From: Enterococcus diestrammenae
GTDB lineage: Bacteria > Bacillota > Bacilli > Lactobacillales > Enterococcaceae
NCBI RefSeq assembly: GCF_009933255.1
Contig: NZ_MAEI01000005.1
Location: 1 to 64,000, forward strand
Length of the DNA: 64,000 nt
Reading direction: 5' to 3'
The notes under the pieces were generated by a model. The model did no database searches and was not told the DNA's origin. It saw only the letters and a list, made by a program, of their open reading frames with translations. The position numbers and the translations under genes were made by a program. Position 1 is the stretch's first letter, and each line of letters starts with the position of its first letter. Of this stretch, positions 41,183 through 51,047 are shown in pieces.

Positions 41183-41995
41183 TTATGCTAATTCTTTATT
41201 AAAAGCTTTCACCAGATTAACAGTCACAACGCTGGTTTCTGCAAAGTAATCGCCAACATGTTGTTTTCTACGAGTGAATGCAGTCGGTAAATAGCCCAAC
41301 AAAAATGGTGGCCGCATCAAGATGAAACGACATACCGCCTCTCTCGTTAACACTGCTCCCCAAGTCAGTTCGGTGCCATTGAGAGCAATTACTCGCAAAC
41401 CAAAAACCATTTTACCAATGGTCTGTCCGTGGTTGAGCTTAGTTAACAAAGTGAAATAAATCAAGTAAATCCCAATCGCCGCTAAATTATAAGCCCCAAG
41501 AAAACCGCCTTGCCACTCAATTCCGAGGAAGCGATAAATCAATCCCAGTGTACTGGTTCGGATAGCAGCGATACATAGTAAATCCAGTATAAAAGCAAAT
41601 GAGCGTATCCAAAAACCAGCAAAGAAATAATCCGGCAAAAAAGCCTGAGCCTCATCTTCCGGGACCTCCAATTTCTGCCATTGTTGTTTTAAGATCTGCT
41701 GCTCGGCTGCTGTCAGCTGATGAGCCGCCTTCGCCTGGGAAGCATTATAAAAAACTTTTGGTCCTTTAAGGGGGTCAGCTGAAGAACCAGTCTCATTCCT
41801 CTCGAAGCTGGCATCCTCATTTTGTGAATTACTTTTTTCAGCAATACTTTCAGACCGTGATTCAATAGCAGACAACACTTCAGCTTCTTGTTTTTCTAGT
41901 TGATCGTCGGTACCCGTGGGATTATTACTTGCCTTTGCCGTCTCCGGTGTATGTTCTGCATTGGTCTCATTGGTTAGTTGCTTATCTTCTGGCAT
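41183..41995 (-). CDS. RDD-family membrane protein
   Basis: A 270-residue protein. The N-terminal ~115 residues are acidic and disordered (Glu-, Asn- and Ser-rich), and three or four membrane segments follow. The RDD signature is AGFWIRSFAFILDLLCIAAIR (about 130) with GQTIGKMVFGLRVIALNG later. RDD proteins are poorly defined; some are linked to ion transport. The ATG at 41995, with GGAGGTG 8 nt upstream, is chosen over one five codons earlier that overlaps the site and sppA. It lies one base from the sppA stop. Confidence 0.85.
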   Translation of the reverse strand: MPEDKQLTNETNAEHTPETAKASNNPTGTDDQLEKQEAEVLSAIESRSESIAEKSNSQNEDASFERNETGSSADPLKGPKVFYNASQAKAAHQLTAAEQQILKQQWQKLEVPEDEAQAFLPDYFFAGFWIRSFAFILDLLCIAAIRTSTLGLIYRFLGIEWQGGFLGAYNLAAIGIYLIYFTLLTKLNHGQTIGKMVFGLRVIALNGTELTWGAVLTREAVCRFILMRPPFLLGYLPTAFTRRKQHVGDYFAETSVVTVNLVKAFNKELA

Positions 41996-41996
41996 C

Positions 41997-43031
41997 TCAT
42001 TCACCTCCATAATAATACAAAGGTTTTGGTGAAGCTGGTGTACCCAGGGATTCGACTAACTGCAACATCCGATTACTATCAGACTGTCTTAAGCCTTGTG
42101 CTTCTGCTAACTTCATTCCAAACCAAGAAGAAGCAAAGCCCGTCGTATCAGTCGTATATTCCACGACTTGGGCATCTTCTAAATCTTGTTCTTTTTGCAA
42201 AGCAGCTAGCGCGTCATCTGGGAAGCCAATTGCATCCACCAGACCGTTTTCCAGAGCCTGACTCCCGTCATAAATACGACCGTCGGCAATTTTTCGGACT
42301 TTTTCTTCAGACATCCCCCGTCCTTGGGCGACAACCTTGACAAAGCGTCCGAAAGCATTGTCCACGTATGCTTGTAAAACTTTCTTGTCTTCGGCTGTCG
42401 GTTGCCGTGTACTCGAACCGATATCTTTGAGGGCACCACTTTTGATAGTAGTGTCTTCAATGCCCAATTTTTCAAAAAGCCCTGCATAATTGGTGCCGGA
42501 CATGATCACACCGATAGAGCCAGTGACCGTCTCATCCGTCGCAAAAATTTTATCCGCTGCCGCTGAAATATAATAACCACCACTGGCAGCCATTTGTTTC
42601 ATACTGACATAAAGGGGAATCCCTAGTTCCTTAATTTTTGCCAACTCTTTCGCAATTTCAGCACTCTCATAAACACCCCCACCAGGAGAGTTGACTTCTA
42701 ACAAAATCCCTTTGATGTGGTCATCTTCCTGAGCTGCTTGTAGCTCTTCTAAAAACAATTGATGGTCATATCCTGCACTGCTAAACAAGCCGCCACTACC
42801 ACCATCAGCGATTGTCCCTTCTACTGATAGGCGCAGGATCTGCTCAGACTCATCCCCATCGGTCAAAACAGTCTTGCCCAGTTCGTTGGAACCATAAAGC
42901 CATTGATTGATTCCCTTCAAGGTTTCGGTGGTTTCTTCTTGTTTTTGTGGTTTTTGCACTCCTTGTGTCAAACCTGCCACAAAAAACAACCCTGCTGCTA
43001 TGGCCAAAGCCACCCATCTTCTCCGATTCAT
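41997..43031 (-). CDS. sppA: Signal peptide peptidase SppA
   Basis: A 344-residue membrane-anchored S49 serine protease that degrades cleaved signal peptides. An N-terminal anchor (about 5-24) is followed by the protease domain, with ILLEVNSPGGGVYESAEIA, the nucleophile Ser in MKQMAASGGYYISAAADKI and the candidate catalytic Lys in IKSGALKDIGSSTR. The ATG follows AGGAGGTAG. It may also process lipoprotein signal peptides, relevant to pheromone production from CamS. It heads the sppA-RDD-TPR group. Confidence 0.93.
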   Translation of the reverse strand: MNRRRWVALAIAAGLFFVAGLTQGVQKPQKQEETTETLKGINQWLYGSNELGKTVLTDGDESEQILRLSVEGTIADGGSGGLFSSAGYDHQLFLEELQAAQEDDHIKGILLEVNSPGGGVYESAEIAKELAKIKELGIPLYVSMKQMAASGGYYISAAADKIFATDETVTGSIGVIMSGTNYAGLFEKLGIEDTTIKSGALKDIGSSTRQPTAEDKKVLQAYVDNAFGRFVKVVAQGRGMSEEKVRKIADGRIYDGSQALENGLVDAIGFPDDALAALQKEQDLEDAQVVEYTTDTTGFASSWFGMKLAEAQGLRQSDSNRMLQLVESLGTPASPKPLYYYGGE

Positions 43032-43067
43032 TTGCTACCTCCTGAAATTTTTTTGGTGAGCGTGGTC

Positions 43068-43358
43068 TCAATAAAGATTTTTAATTACAATTACGGGTTC
43101 CGTTTCAGCCGTGGTTTCAAAAGCGGTCTCTCTGGCTTGCAAACTATATCCAGGAAACCGTTCCAACGTCAAGGGATCTTCTACCCAGACAAGTTGGGCA
43201 TTTTCAACGCTAATCGCTTCCGGCAAAATTTCTTGAATCGAGTCCCAGCCAGTATTCAAAAAGATTTTGGTCTCATCATTGACCACTGGATTGTTTTCTA
43301 AAGAAGCGACAACCTCTTTTAACTCCTTAAATCGCATACAGACTACTTCATTTTCCAT
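43068..43358 (-). CDS. Small hypothetical protein
   Basis: A 96-residue acidic soluble protein, MENEVVCMRFKELKEVVASLENN, with SIQEILPEAISVENAQLVWV in the middle. The ATG has GGAGGAAAACG upstream. It lies 36 bp before sppA in the same direction and may share its transcript. I do not recognise the family. Confidence 0.65.
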   Translation of the reverse strand: MENEVVCMRFKELKEVVASLENNPVVNDETKIFLNTGWDSIQEILPEAISVENAQLVWVEDPLTLERFPGYSLQARETAFETTAETEPVIVIKNLY

Positions 43359-43675
43359 CGTTTTCCTCCATCTTCACAGTTATCTTAACAGAAATAATTC
43401 GTCTACCTAGGATGATAACGCAAAAGCCCCCTCATGGAAATCATTTCGCAAAAAACTTTCAGAATTGTCCCTTCTTTTTCGAGAAAAGCAACCAGCACGT
43501 CAAAATTGGTCTAGTTGTTGATTGGCCTGTTTATTTTTATCAAGCGAAATTCAGTAAGCGTTTACCTAATGACTAACAAAGAATTTCTTCTAAAAGCGTG
43601 TGACTATTCCATTGTCCACCAGAATCAAGGCTCTTGAAAATCTGATATACCAATTTGACTTAAATTAGAAAAAGA

Positions 43676-43704
43676 TTGACACAAAATCAGCGAAAGGTTA
43701 CAAT
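43676..43704 (+). promoter_or_regulatory. Promoter of glmS
   Basis: A near-consensus sigma-A promoter: TTGACA (43676-43681), a 17-nt spacer and TACAAT (43699-43704). The transcript would start about 50 nt upstream of the ribozyme cleavage site. Confidence 0.8.
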
Positions 43705-43754
43705 TTCATTGTGTTTTTACGAAAATAAATAGCGGGAGGATAGTTAGACCATTT

Positions 43755-43892
43755 GGAATAGCGCCAGGCCTATCTACCAGATAGGTGACGAGGAAAGAGT
43801 TTATCGAAAGATTCGGCGGGTGACTCTAGGGACTGCCCCCTTAAGGTTAAGCCAAAACAGTTTTGCAAAAAGCTGAGACAAAACTTAACCAG
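43755..43892 (+). ncRNA. glmS ribozyme-riboswitch
   Basis: The hallmark segments occur in order: AGCGCC at the cleavage site (between 43760 and 43761), a P1 hairpin (CCTATCTACCAGATAGG), GTGACGAGG, TTATCGAAAGATTCGGCGGGTG and a downstream pseudoknot region with CCCCCTTAAGGTTAAGCC pairing towards CTTAACC. The RNA cleaves itself when glucosamine-6-phosphate binds, destabilising the glmS message. It sits directly upstream of glmS. Confidence 0.93.
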
Positions 43893-43944
43893 CAGCGTAT
43901 AAAACACAGAAAAAATGTTGATTATAGAAAGTAGGACAATTTTT

Positions 43945-45756
43945 ATGTGCGGAATCGTAGGAATCGTTGGCAAACCAGAAGCAGAAAAAGTGATTTTAAC
44001 AGGATTGGAACGTTTGGAATATCGCGGCTATGACTCAGCTGGACTTTTCGTTGCAGATGGTACTTCGGATCACCTAGTCAAAGCTCAAGGACGCATCAAA
44101 AACTTAGAAGACAAGGTGACTCCCAAAGTAACAGGAACCATCGGCATCGGCCACACGCGTTGGGCCACACACGGCCGTCCTAGTGAAGCAAATGCCCACC
44201 CTCACACCTCGGAAAGTGGACGGCTCGTTTTGGTTCACAACGGAGTAATTGAAAATTTTGATACCTTGCAACACACGTATTTAGAAGGTGATCATTTGAA
44301 GGGCCAAACAGATACAGAAATTGCTGTCCATCTCATCGAATCCTTGATGAACCGACAAAAGTTAGATACCCTGACCGCTTTTAAAAAAGCCCTGAAGCTG
44401 ATTCAAGGTTCTTATGCCTTTGCTTTAGTGGATAAAAAAGATCCCGAGACGATCTATGTAGCTAAAAATAAAAGCCCTTTGTTGATTGGCCTAGGTGACG
44501 GCTTTAACGTCATCTGTAGTGATGCCTTGGCGATGCTCGATCAAACCCATCATTTTGTAGAAATTGAAGATGGCGAACTGGTTACAGTCACAGCTGATCA
44601 AATTCATATTGAAGATCAAAAGGGGAATCTTGTTTATCGAGAATCTTATGAAGCCCAGTTAGATTTAACTGATATCGAAAAAGGCACGTACCCTTACTAT
44701 ATGCTAAAAGAAATTGACGAGCAGCCAACTGTCATGCGTCGGTTGATTCAAGAGTATCGCAACCCGGACGGCAGCATCGCCATTGACGAGAAACTGCTTG
44801 AAAAAATCACTCAAAGCGATCGCATCTATATCATCGCTTGTGGAACTTCCAATCATGCTGGTTGGGCGGCGAAACATTTGTTTGAAAAGCTCACCAAGAT
44901 TCCTGTCGAAATTCATCTTTCCAGTGAATTTGGCTACAACATGCCTTTATTGTCTCAACACCCATTTTTCATCTACTTGAGTCAAAGTGGTGAGACGGCT
45001 GACAGCCGGCAAGTATTGGTGCGTACAAACCAGCTGGGTTATCCCGCCTTGACCATCACCAATGTAGCCGGTTCGACCCTTTCACGGGAGGCTGACTATA
45101 CCTTGCTCCTTCACGCCGGACCAGAAATCGCGGTAGCTTCCACCAAAGCCTATACTAGTCAAATTGCCGTAATGGCCATTTTAGCGGAAGCTGTAGGTTT
45201 GGCAAAACAGCAACTTGCTGCCGCTGACTTCGCAATTTTTCAAGAGCTTTCGATTGTAGCGACGGCCATGGAAAGTCTCATTTCCGAAAAAGCGGCTTTA
45301 AGCCAGCTGACGGAGGATTATTTGGGAACAACTCGTAATGCTTTTTATATCGGTCGAGGCAATGATTACTATGTATCTATGGAAGCAGCTTTGAAACTTA
45401 AAGAAATCTCCTATATTCAAGCAGAAGGGTTTGCAGCTGGGGAGTTAAAGCATGGTACCATCGCCCTGATTGAAGAAGGAACACCCGTGATTGGGATTAT
45501 CACCGATGCTACGACTGGCTCACATACCCGAGGCAACTTGCAAGAAGTGACTAGTCGTGGAGCCAAGACCCTAGTGATCGCATCAGAAGATTTAGCAAAA
45601 GTCGGTGATCAAATCCTCTTGCCGGTGGTCCATCCGCTACTGACTAGTCTACTCGCTGTCGTCCCTACCCAATTGTTAGCATATTTTGCGACATTACAGC
45701 GGGGCTACGATGTCGATAAACCCCGTAATTTGGCAAAATCAGTCACCGTTGAGTAA
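43945..45756 (+). CDS. glmS: Glutamine-fructose-6-phosphate aminotransferase (isomerizing)
   Basis: A 603-residue enzyme making glucosamine-6-phosphate for the cell wall. The ATG at 43945 is chosen so that the nucleophile Cys is residue 2 (MCGIVGIVG), exposed after Met removal. The N-terminal Ntn glutaminase (about 1-235; GHTRWATHG, HNGVIENF) is followed by two SIS domains (about 290-600; IACGTSNHAGWAAKH, SQSGETADS, AGELKHGTIALIEEG), ending KPRNLAKSVTVE. Feedback is through the ribozyme in its leader. Confidence 0.97.
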   Translation: MCGIVGIVGKPEAEKVILTGLERLEYRGYDSAGLFVADGTSDHLVKAQGRIKNLEDKVTPKVTGTIGIGHTRWATHGRPSEANAHPHTSESGRLVLVHNGVIENFDTLQHTYLEGDHLKGQTDTEIAVHLIESLMNRQKLDTLTAFKKALKLIQGSYAFALVDKKDPETIYVAKNKSPLLIGLGDGFNVICSDALAMLDQTHHFVEIEDGELVTVTADQIHIEDQKGNLVYRESYEAQLDLTDIEKGTYPYYMLKEIDEQPTVMRRLIQEYRNPDGSIAIDEKLLEKITQSDRIYIIACGTSNHAGWAAKHLFEKLTKIPVEIHLSSEFGYNMPLLSQHPFFIYLSQSGETADSRQVLVRTNQLGYPALTITNVAGSTLSREADYTLLLHAGPEIAVASTKAYTSQIAVMAILAEAVGLAKQQLAAADFAIFQELSIVATAMESLISEKAALSQLTEDYLGTTRNAFYIGRGNDYYVSMEAALKLKEISYIQAEGFAAGELKHGTIALIEEGTPVIGIITDATTGSHTRGNLQEVTSRGAKTLVIASEDLAKVGDQILLPVVHPLLTSLLAVVPTQLLAYFATLQRGYDVDKPRNLAKSVTVE

Positions 45757-46067
45757 GATCAAGCTGTAGAGCAGCTCATTGGCTCTCCGAAAACGAAGGA
45801 AAACCGCCACAAGTTGCCTTATAAGCTACCCTACTAATAAGGAATCCGCCAGTTTTTGCTTCCGGAGAATGCCTCAGGTGGTAGTGGCACCGGTAAACAC
45901 CAACCAAAGTATAGTTGGCATTTTGCTAGTCTACTTAGCAATTTCTACTTAGATGAACTGTCTGCATCATGTTTTTGATAGCTCCTTAACATGCCGGCAT
46001 GACCCCCACTTAATTCCTGATAAGGCAGCTTTTTTTGGAGCTTAATGTTTATAAGTTCCTTGCCTAT
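45757..46067. other. Intergenic region after glmS
   Basis: No gene, tRNA or repeat can be supported. The only clear element is the terminator that follows at 46068-46107. The segment just before it (AAGTTCCTTGCCTATAAAAA) resembles the one before the tig terminator at 38610-38630. Confidence 0.4.
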
Positions 46068-46107
46068 AAAAAGGATTCTTTCTCTATGCTGAGAAAGAAT
46101 CCTTTTT
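46068..46107. terminator. Bidirectional terminator between glmS and the GNAT pseudogene
   Basis: AAAAAGGATTCTTTCTC pairs perfectly with GAGAAAGAATCCTTTTT around TATGCT. It would end transcripts from both directions. Confidence 0.9.
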
Positions 46108-46151
46108 GCTAGCAAAATTCCAGCTTTTCAATCGAAACCTTTAATAAAATA

Positions 46152-46546
46152 TTACTTGGTGACCCCCACCATTGGGACATAGATCAGTTGGCCAAAACAG
46201 GTGTATCCTTGTTTTTGATAGAAAGCGGGGCTTGATAACTACGGGTTGTCAAGGTTATCGTTTTCGCTCCCCTTTCCTTCGCTTGCTTTTCACCAGCTTG
46301 TAACAACTGCCTACCGACTCCTAGCCTTTGATAGGTAGGCTTAACAGCTAATTGGCTTACGTGAGCCGTTTGATAGTTTCGTTTAATCACAATTCCTCCA
46401 ACCAGTTCGCCCGCGAGATAGGCACCTAGAGAAATAGATTGCGTCGCAGCTTCCGCTAACTGGATTGCAGACAACTGTTGGCTAGCAAAAATTTCTTTTA
46501 AGCAAGCTAGGATCTGGGCCGGTTCCGTCTGCTTAATCTCCAACAA
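46152..46546 (-). pseudogene. GNAT acetyltransferase with a C-terminal frameshift
   Basis: A small GNAT enzyme of about 130 residues intended. The acetyl-CoA motif is LAVKPTYQRLGVGRQLL, and the last domain should read TTRSYQAPAFYQKQGY. As written, the frame slips in a CCCC run near 46229, gives SYQAPLSIKNKDTPVLAN and stops at 46184. Adding one C restores FYQKQGYTCFGQLIYVPMVGVTK with a stop at 46152. The start is a TTG at 46546 (or the adjacent TTG) behind GAAGGAGG. Loss of the conserved FYQKxGY segment would probably inactivate the enzyme. Confidence 0.65.
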
Positions 46547-46585
46547 AGCCCTCCTTCAGATAGTCCTTTTGCAAACGAAAAAGAA

Positions 46586-46633
46586 AGACACCTTTTGAAG
46601 CTCGGGTGAAACCCAACCACAAAAAGTGTCTTC
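46586..46633 (-). terminator. Terminator after pheT
   Basis: AAGACACTTTTTG pairs with CAAAAGGTGTCTT (a bulge and mismatch), with an inner GGTTGGGTTTCACCC hairpin and a following TTCTTTTTC on the minus strand. Confidence 0.75.
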
Positions 46634-46640
46634 TTTTAGT

Positions 46641-49058
46641 TTAGCGAATCACCGCTGCCACGTTTTCAATCAAGGCTTTGGTTACTTTTTCCATACTACG
46701 ATTGATCTCCTCGTCAGTAAGGGTCGCTTCAGGGTTTACGAAGGTTAGACTATAAGCCATCGATTTATGACCAGTTTCAATGTTATCTCCTTGATAGACA
46801 TCAAACAAGGTCACCTTCTTCAAGAACTTCCCTGCTGCTTGGCGGATAACTTCAACGATTGCCTGATTGGTAACTTCTTCTGCCACCAACATGGCAATAT
46901 CCCGACTAACAGTTGGGAATTTCGAAACTGTTTGATAAACCAATGGGGCCACTTCTGCTTCCAGCAAAGCGACCAAGTTCAGTTCTGCAACATAAGTCTC
47001 AGAAATGTCATACCCTTTGGCAACAGTCGGATGTACTTGACCAACGAAACCAATTTTCACCTCATCCAAGTAGATCTCAGCCGAACGTCCCGGATGAAGA
47101 TCAGCCATTTCAGCTTTTTGGTAAGTTATCCGATCAGCGACCTTGAATTTAACAAACACATTCGTCAGTATTCCTTTGATAGTGAAGAAATCGACTTTCA
47201 CACTCTTGTCTTGCCAATCTTTGGCGATCATTTCACCAGTAATTGCCAAAGCCAGATGTTTTTCTTCTTGTGGCAAATCTTTCAACGGATCATGCTCTTG
47301 ATAAAAGACTCGACCAATTTCATAAAAAGCCAAATTATGATTCTTACGAGCAACATTGTAAGCAATATCATCTAGTAAGCCACTAATTAAGTTTAAGCGC
47401 AACACGGAACGCTCTTCCGTCATCGGCCAGTCTAAACGGGTTAGTTGACTAGCTTTTAACAGGAAGCTTTCAGATTTTGCTTCGGTAGTCAGGGCGTAGC
47501 TGATGGCTTCTGTCAAACCAGCACCTTCCAAAAGACTGCGAAGATTCCGAGTTTTTTGCTGATTAGCAGTCAAACTCCCGGCAACAGTTTCCCCACTCGG
47601 CAAAGTAGATGGCAATTTGTCATAGCCATAAATACGTGCCACTTCTTCCACCAAATCCGCTTGAATGTGAATATCCCAACGACGTGGTGGCACACTAACG
47701 GTAAAGGTCCCGTTTTCTTCCAAACAAGGGAAGTCCAAGGCAGCGAAGACGTCAGTTACCTCTTTCACGCTTAATTCTGTTCCCAAAACCCAGTTGATGT
47801 GGGCCAACGTTGTGGTGACCACGGCGTTTTCTACCACTTCTTCGGTACCGACTACGGCGCCTGACAAGACTTCGCCACCTGCCAACATGGCGATCATGGC
47901 CGCTGCTACATCCCCGGCTTCACCGACAGTTCCACGATTGATGCCTTTTTCAAAACGCGCAGATGACTCACTCCGCAAATTAAACCGTTGGGAAGTTTTC
48001 CGAATGGCAGTGCTATCGAACAAAGCCGCCTCTAAAGCGACAGTTGTCGTTTTGTCAGTGATTTCAGAATCTAAGCCCCCCATCGTCCCGGCAAGAGCGA
48101 CGGGAATACGACCATTGGTAATAACGATATCTTCTGTGGTTAATTGACGCGTTTCCCCATCCAAAGTGACTAACGCTTCTTTTTCTTGGGCACGTCGTAC
48201 TAAAATTTCTTGTGATCCCAATTGATCATAGTCGAAAGCGTGCAAAGGTTGTCCAAACAAAAGTAAAATATAGTTCGTAACATCCACAACATTATTGATG
48301 GGACGGATTCCTTCCGCCATCAAACGGTTTTGTAACCATTGAGGACTGGGGGCAATCTTCACATTTTCGATGATACGAATTTGATATGCTGGCGCATCGT
48401 TTTCAGCTGCCACACTGACCTTAATTTTATCGGCTGCTGGGCGCGCCACTTCAACTAACGGTTCATCTTTGAAGACTGGCTTTTGACCATAGATGGCACC
48501 GACTTCGTGAGCGACCCCGCGAATCGATAACGCGTCGGCCCGATTTGGTGTGATAGATAAATCGATAATGGCATCATCCATGCCCAAATAAGAGAAGACT
48601 TCCTCCCCGACGACCGCATCAGCTGGCAAATACTGAATGCCTTCTGAAAATTCTTTGGGGATCACGCTATCGGAAAAACCAATTTCTTGTAACGAACAAA
48701 TCATGCCGTTGGACACTTGGCCCCGCATTTTCCCCTTTTTAATTTTCACATTGCCGGCGATTCGGCTCCCGGGCAAGGCCACGATTACCTTGATTCCTGC
48801 TTTGACATTTGGCGCACCACAGACAATTTGGGATAACTCTTCTTCGCCGATATCCACTTGGCAAATGGACAGGTGATCCGAATCAGGATGAGGAACGCAC
48901 TCAACTACTTTCCCCACAACAATTTTTTTCAATCCTTCTGAAGGGTAATGGACCCCTTCCACTTCGATACCTGTTACAGACATCTTATCCCCTAACTCTT
49001 TAGCGGAGATATTTGACAAATCTAGGTATTCTTGTAACCATTTATATGAAACCAACAT
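46641..49058 (-). CDS. pheT: Phenylalanyl-tRNA synthetase beta subunit
   Basis: An 805-residue subunit that binds tRNA(Phe) and carries editing activity. An N-terminal OB-fold tRNA-binding domain (about 40-150; [25 protein letters not shown]) is followed by B3/B4 editing and B5 domains (about 210-480), a catalytic-like core and a C-terminal ferredoxin-fold anticodon-binding domain (about 712-805; [13 protein letters not shown]). It begins [15 protein letters not shown] behind GGGGGAA. It lies four bases after pheS and is controlled by the upstream Phe T-box. Confidence 0.97.
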   Translation of the reverse strand: MLVSYKWLQEYLDLSNISAKELGDKMSVTGIEVEGVHYPSEGLKKIVVGKVVECVPHPDSDHLSICQVDIGEEELSQIVCGAPNVKAGIKVIVALPGSRIAGNVKIKKGKMRGQVSNGMICSLQEIGFSDSVIPKEFSEGIQYLPADAVVGEEVFSYLGMDDAIIDLSITPNRADALSIRGVAHEVGAIYGQKPVFKDEPLVEVARPAADKIKVSVAAENDAPAYQIRIIENVKIAPSPQWLQNRLMAEGIRPINNVVDVTNYILLLFGQPLHAFDYDQLGSQEILVRRAQEKEALVTLDGETRQLTTEDIVITNGRIPVALAGTMGGLDSEITDKTTTVALEAALFDSTAIRKTSQRFNLRSESSARFEKGINRGTVGEAGDVAAAMIAMLAGGEVLSGAVVGTEEVVENAVVTTTLAHINWVLGTELSVKEVTDVFAALDFPCLEENGTFTVSVPPRRWDIHIQADLVEEVARIYGYDKLPSTLPSGETVAGSLTANQQKTRNLRSLLEGAGLTEAISYALTTEAKSESFLLKASQLTRLDWPMTEERSVLRLNLISGLLDDIAYNVARKNHNLAFYEIGRVFYQEHDPLKDLPQEEKHLALAITGEMIAKDWQDKSVKVDFFTIKGILTNVFVKFKVADRITYQKAEMADLHPGRSAEIYLDEVKIGFVGQVHPTVAKGYDISETYVAELNLVALLEAEVAPLVYQTVSKFPTVSRDIAMLVAEEVTNQAIVEVIRQAAGKFLKKVTLFDVYQGDNIETGHKSMAYSLTFVNPEATLTDEEINRSMEKVTKALIENVAAVIR

Positions 49059-49062
49059 GTTA

Positions 49063-50106
49063 TTATTCCCCCTTGAACTGGCTCAAAAAGCGCACATCAT
49101 TTTGATAGAAATTACGAATATCATTGACCCCATAACGCAACATCGCTACTCGGTCTGGCCCTAAGCCAAAAGCAAAACCTGAATAAACCTCTGGATCGAT
49201 GCCACTCATCGTCAAGACGTCTGGATGCACCATCCCTGCTCCCAGGATTTCAATCCAGCCGGTATGTTTGCAGACATTACAGCCAGCGCCACCACATTTG
49301 AAGCAGCTCACATCCACTTCGACTGATGGTTCAGTAAACGGGAAATAACTTGGACGTAGGCGGATCTTACGGTCAGCACCAAACATTTTTTTCATCATGA
49401 CTTCCAAAGTCCCTTTTAAATCAGCCATCGTCACGTTTTTATCAATCACCAAACCTTCTATTTGGTGGAATTGATGGCTATGGGTGGCATCGTCGGTATC
49501 ACGTCGGAAAACTTTCCCTGGAGAAATCATCCGCAAAGGCCCTTGACTGAAATCATGTTTTTCCATCACCCGAGCTTGGACTGGCGAAGTATGGGTCCGA
49601 ATCAGCACTTCGTTGGATATATAAAACGTATCTTGCATATCTCGAGCTGGGTGGTCTTTAGGCAGATTCATCCGCTGAAAATTGTAGTGATCAGATTCTA
49701 CTTCATTGCCTTCGATGACTTGGTAACCCATGCCCACAAAGATATCTTCAATTTCTTCTAAAATCTGAGTTAACACATGACGGTTACCTTGAGGGATTTG
49801 TTTTCCTGGCAATGTGACATCGATCGCTTCTTTGGCCAAGGCCAAATCCAAGGCAGCCGCTTCTAACTCTGCTTTTTTCGTCGCAATCGCCGCTGTTAAT
49901 TCATCACGGATTTCATTCGCAAAAGCGCCGACTTTTGGGCGTTCTTCAGCGGAAAGATCTTTCATCCCCCGCAATACTTCAGTAATTGGTCCTTTTTTAC
50001 CAAGAGTTTCCACCCGAATTTGGTTTAAGACATTCAGGTCACTCGCAGCGGCAATCTTAGCTGCTGTCTCAGTCTTTAAGGCTTCTAGTTTTTCTTGTAA
50101 AGACAT
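49063..50106 (-). CDS. pheS: Phenylalanyl-tRNA synthetase alpha subunit
   Basis: A 347-residue catalytic subunit that attaches Phe to tRNA(Phe) in an alpha2-beta2 complex. An N-terminal coiled coil (1-90) is followed by the class II core: motif 1 [11 protein letters not shown], motif 2 [22 protein letters not shown], an [12 protein letters not shown] segment and motif 3 [18 protein letters not shown]. It is the first gene after the T-box leader, with pheT following four bases on. Confidence 0.97.
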   Translation of the reverse strand: MSLQEKLEALKTETAAKIAAASDLNVLNQIRVETLGKKGPITEVLRGMKDLSAEERPKVGAFANEIRDELTAAIATKKAELEAAALDLALAKEAIDVTLPGKQIPQGNRHVLTQILEEIEDIFVGMGYQVIEGNEVESDHYNFQRMNLPKDHPARDMQDTFYISNEVLIRTHTSPVQARVMEKHDFSQGPLRMISPGKVFRRDTDDATHSHQFHQIEGLVIDKNVTMADLKGTLEVMMKKMFGADRKIRLRPSYFPFTEPSVEVDVSCFKCGGAGCNVCKHTGWIEILGAGMVHPDVLTMSGIDPEVYSGFAFGLGPDRVAMLRYGVNDIRNFYQNDVRFLSQFKGE

Positions 50107-50273
50107 GATGTCACTCCTATTCTTTCATTTGTTGGTTAGTTGATCAATCCGATCAATGGTTGGCAAAAAAGCAAAAATTGGCAGGTAAGCGTTTAGCCGA
50201 TTTGTGAAGATAAATATGGTTAGACTTGGCACGATAGAATTTTAACTTGTGAAAATATCATGCCTTAGTCGAT

Positions 50274-50532
50274 AAAAAAACGCGACCTTTCGCCCCTAAA
50301 GGAGCGAAAAATCGCGTTACCATCCTAATTTGTGGTGAAACCACACTCTTAATTCCAATAACGATGGCATCACCCACCGGCCAGACTAACATAAACCCAG
50401 CTAGACCTGACGAGCTCCGGAAGTGAACTTCATTTTTCGCATACTCAACCTGCTTTCAGTCTATGACAGGTCTCCCTTTTCAGTATCAGCCAAACTACTC
50501 TTTTCCATCACTGCTCATTATGCTATCCAATT
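50274..50532 (-). ncRNA. T-box leader of pheST
   Basis: The minus strand carries the T-box bulge AGGATGGTAACGCG (50313-50326) followed by a terminator hairpin (CGCGATTTTTCGCTCC pairing with GGGGCGAAAGGTCGCG) and seven Ts (50274-50280). Upstream, a stem I region contains a probable TTC Phe specifier at 50427-50429, followed by A. Uncharged tRNA(Phe) would stabilise the antiterminator. The NCCA-binding NGGN reads TGGT. Confidence 0.92.
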
Positions 50533-50538
50533 GAACCT

Positions 50539-50567
50539 AGTGTACAGAATTGTTTGCAAAAAATCAA
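50539..50567 (-). promoter_or_regulatory. Promoter of pheST
   Basis: The minus strand shows TTGATT (50562-50567), a 17-nt spacer and TACACT (50539-50544), just upstream of the T-box leader. The -35 box overlaps the final codon of the HxlR gene. Confidence 0.6.
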
Positions 50568-50887
50568 CTACATTCTGCTTCAGTGATCCATTTTTCACTC
50601 CATTGCTTGACACTAATCAAGCTATTTTCCAGGTCAATCCCTTTATCTGTCAAGCTGTAGAGATTTTGATGTTTCACTAAAATTCCTTCTGCAGCCAACT
50701 CTTTCAAACGTTCTACTAATACCCGATCACTGACGTCGGGAATCTTTTTGGCGAGATCCACAAATCGTTGGGGACCATCTTCTACTAAAACATCTAAAAT
50801 CAGTCCATTCCATTTCTTCCCTAAAATGGTAAAAGCTTTCTCAAACTTCGGACAAAGGGTAAAATCTTGCGTTTGTAAGACTTCCAT
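50564..50887 (-). CDS. HxlR-family transcriptional regulator
   Basis: A 107-residue winged-helix regulator. The conserved Cys near the N-terminus (FTLCPKFEKAF) is followed by the HTH core (ILGKKWNGLILDVLVEDGPQRFVDLAKKIPDVSDRVLVERLKEL) and wing (GILVKHQNLYSLTDKG). Relatives such as YodB and HypR sense quinones or electrophiles through that Cys. The ATG at 50887 behind GAGGTG is preferred to a start 27 codons upstream. Its target is unknown. Its stop overlaps the pheST -35 box. Confidence 0.85.
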   Translation of the reverse strand: MEVLQTQDFTLCPKFEKAFTILGKKWNGLILDVLVEDGPQRFVDLAKKIPDVSDRVLVERLKELAAEGILVKHQNLYSLTDKGIDLENSLISVKQWSEKWITEAECS

Positions 50888-51047
50888 CTTCTTCACCTCA
50901 ATCTTATCTCCTTCACATGCAAGGCAATGTGACAACTCAGTTAACCGATGACTCGCCTGTTTCCACATCTAAATTCCTTGTCAGTATAGCACATTTCTTA
51001 TTTTTTGTAAGTTAACAGGCTGTTTTTTTCCAAATAATCATCTTTTT

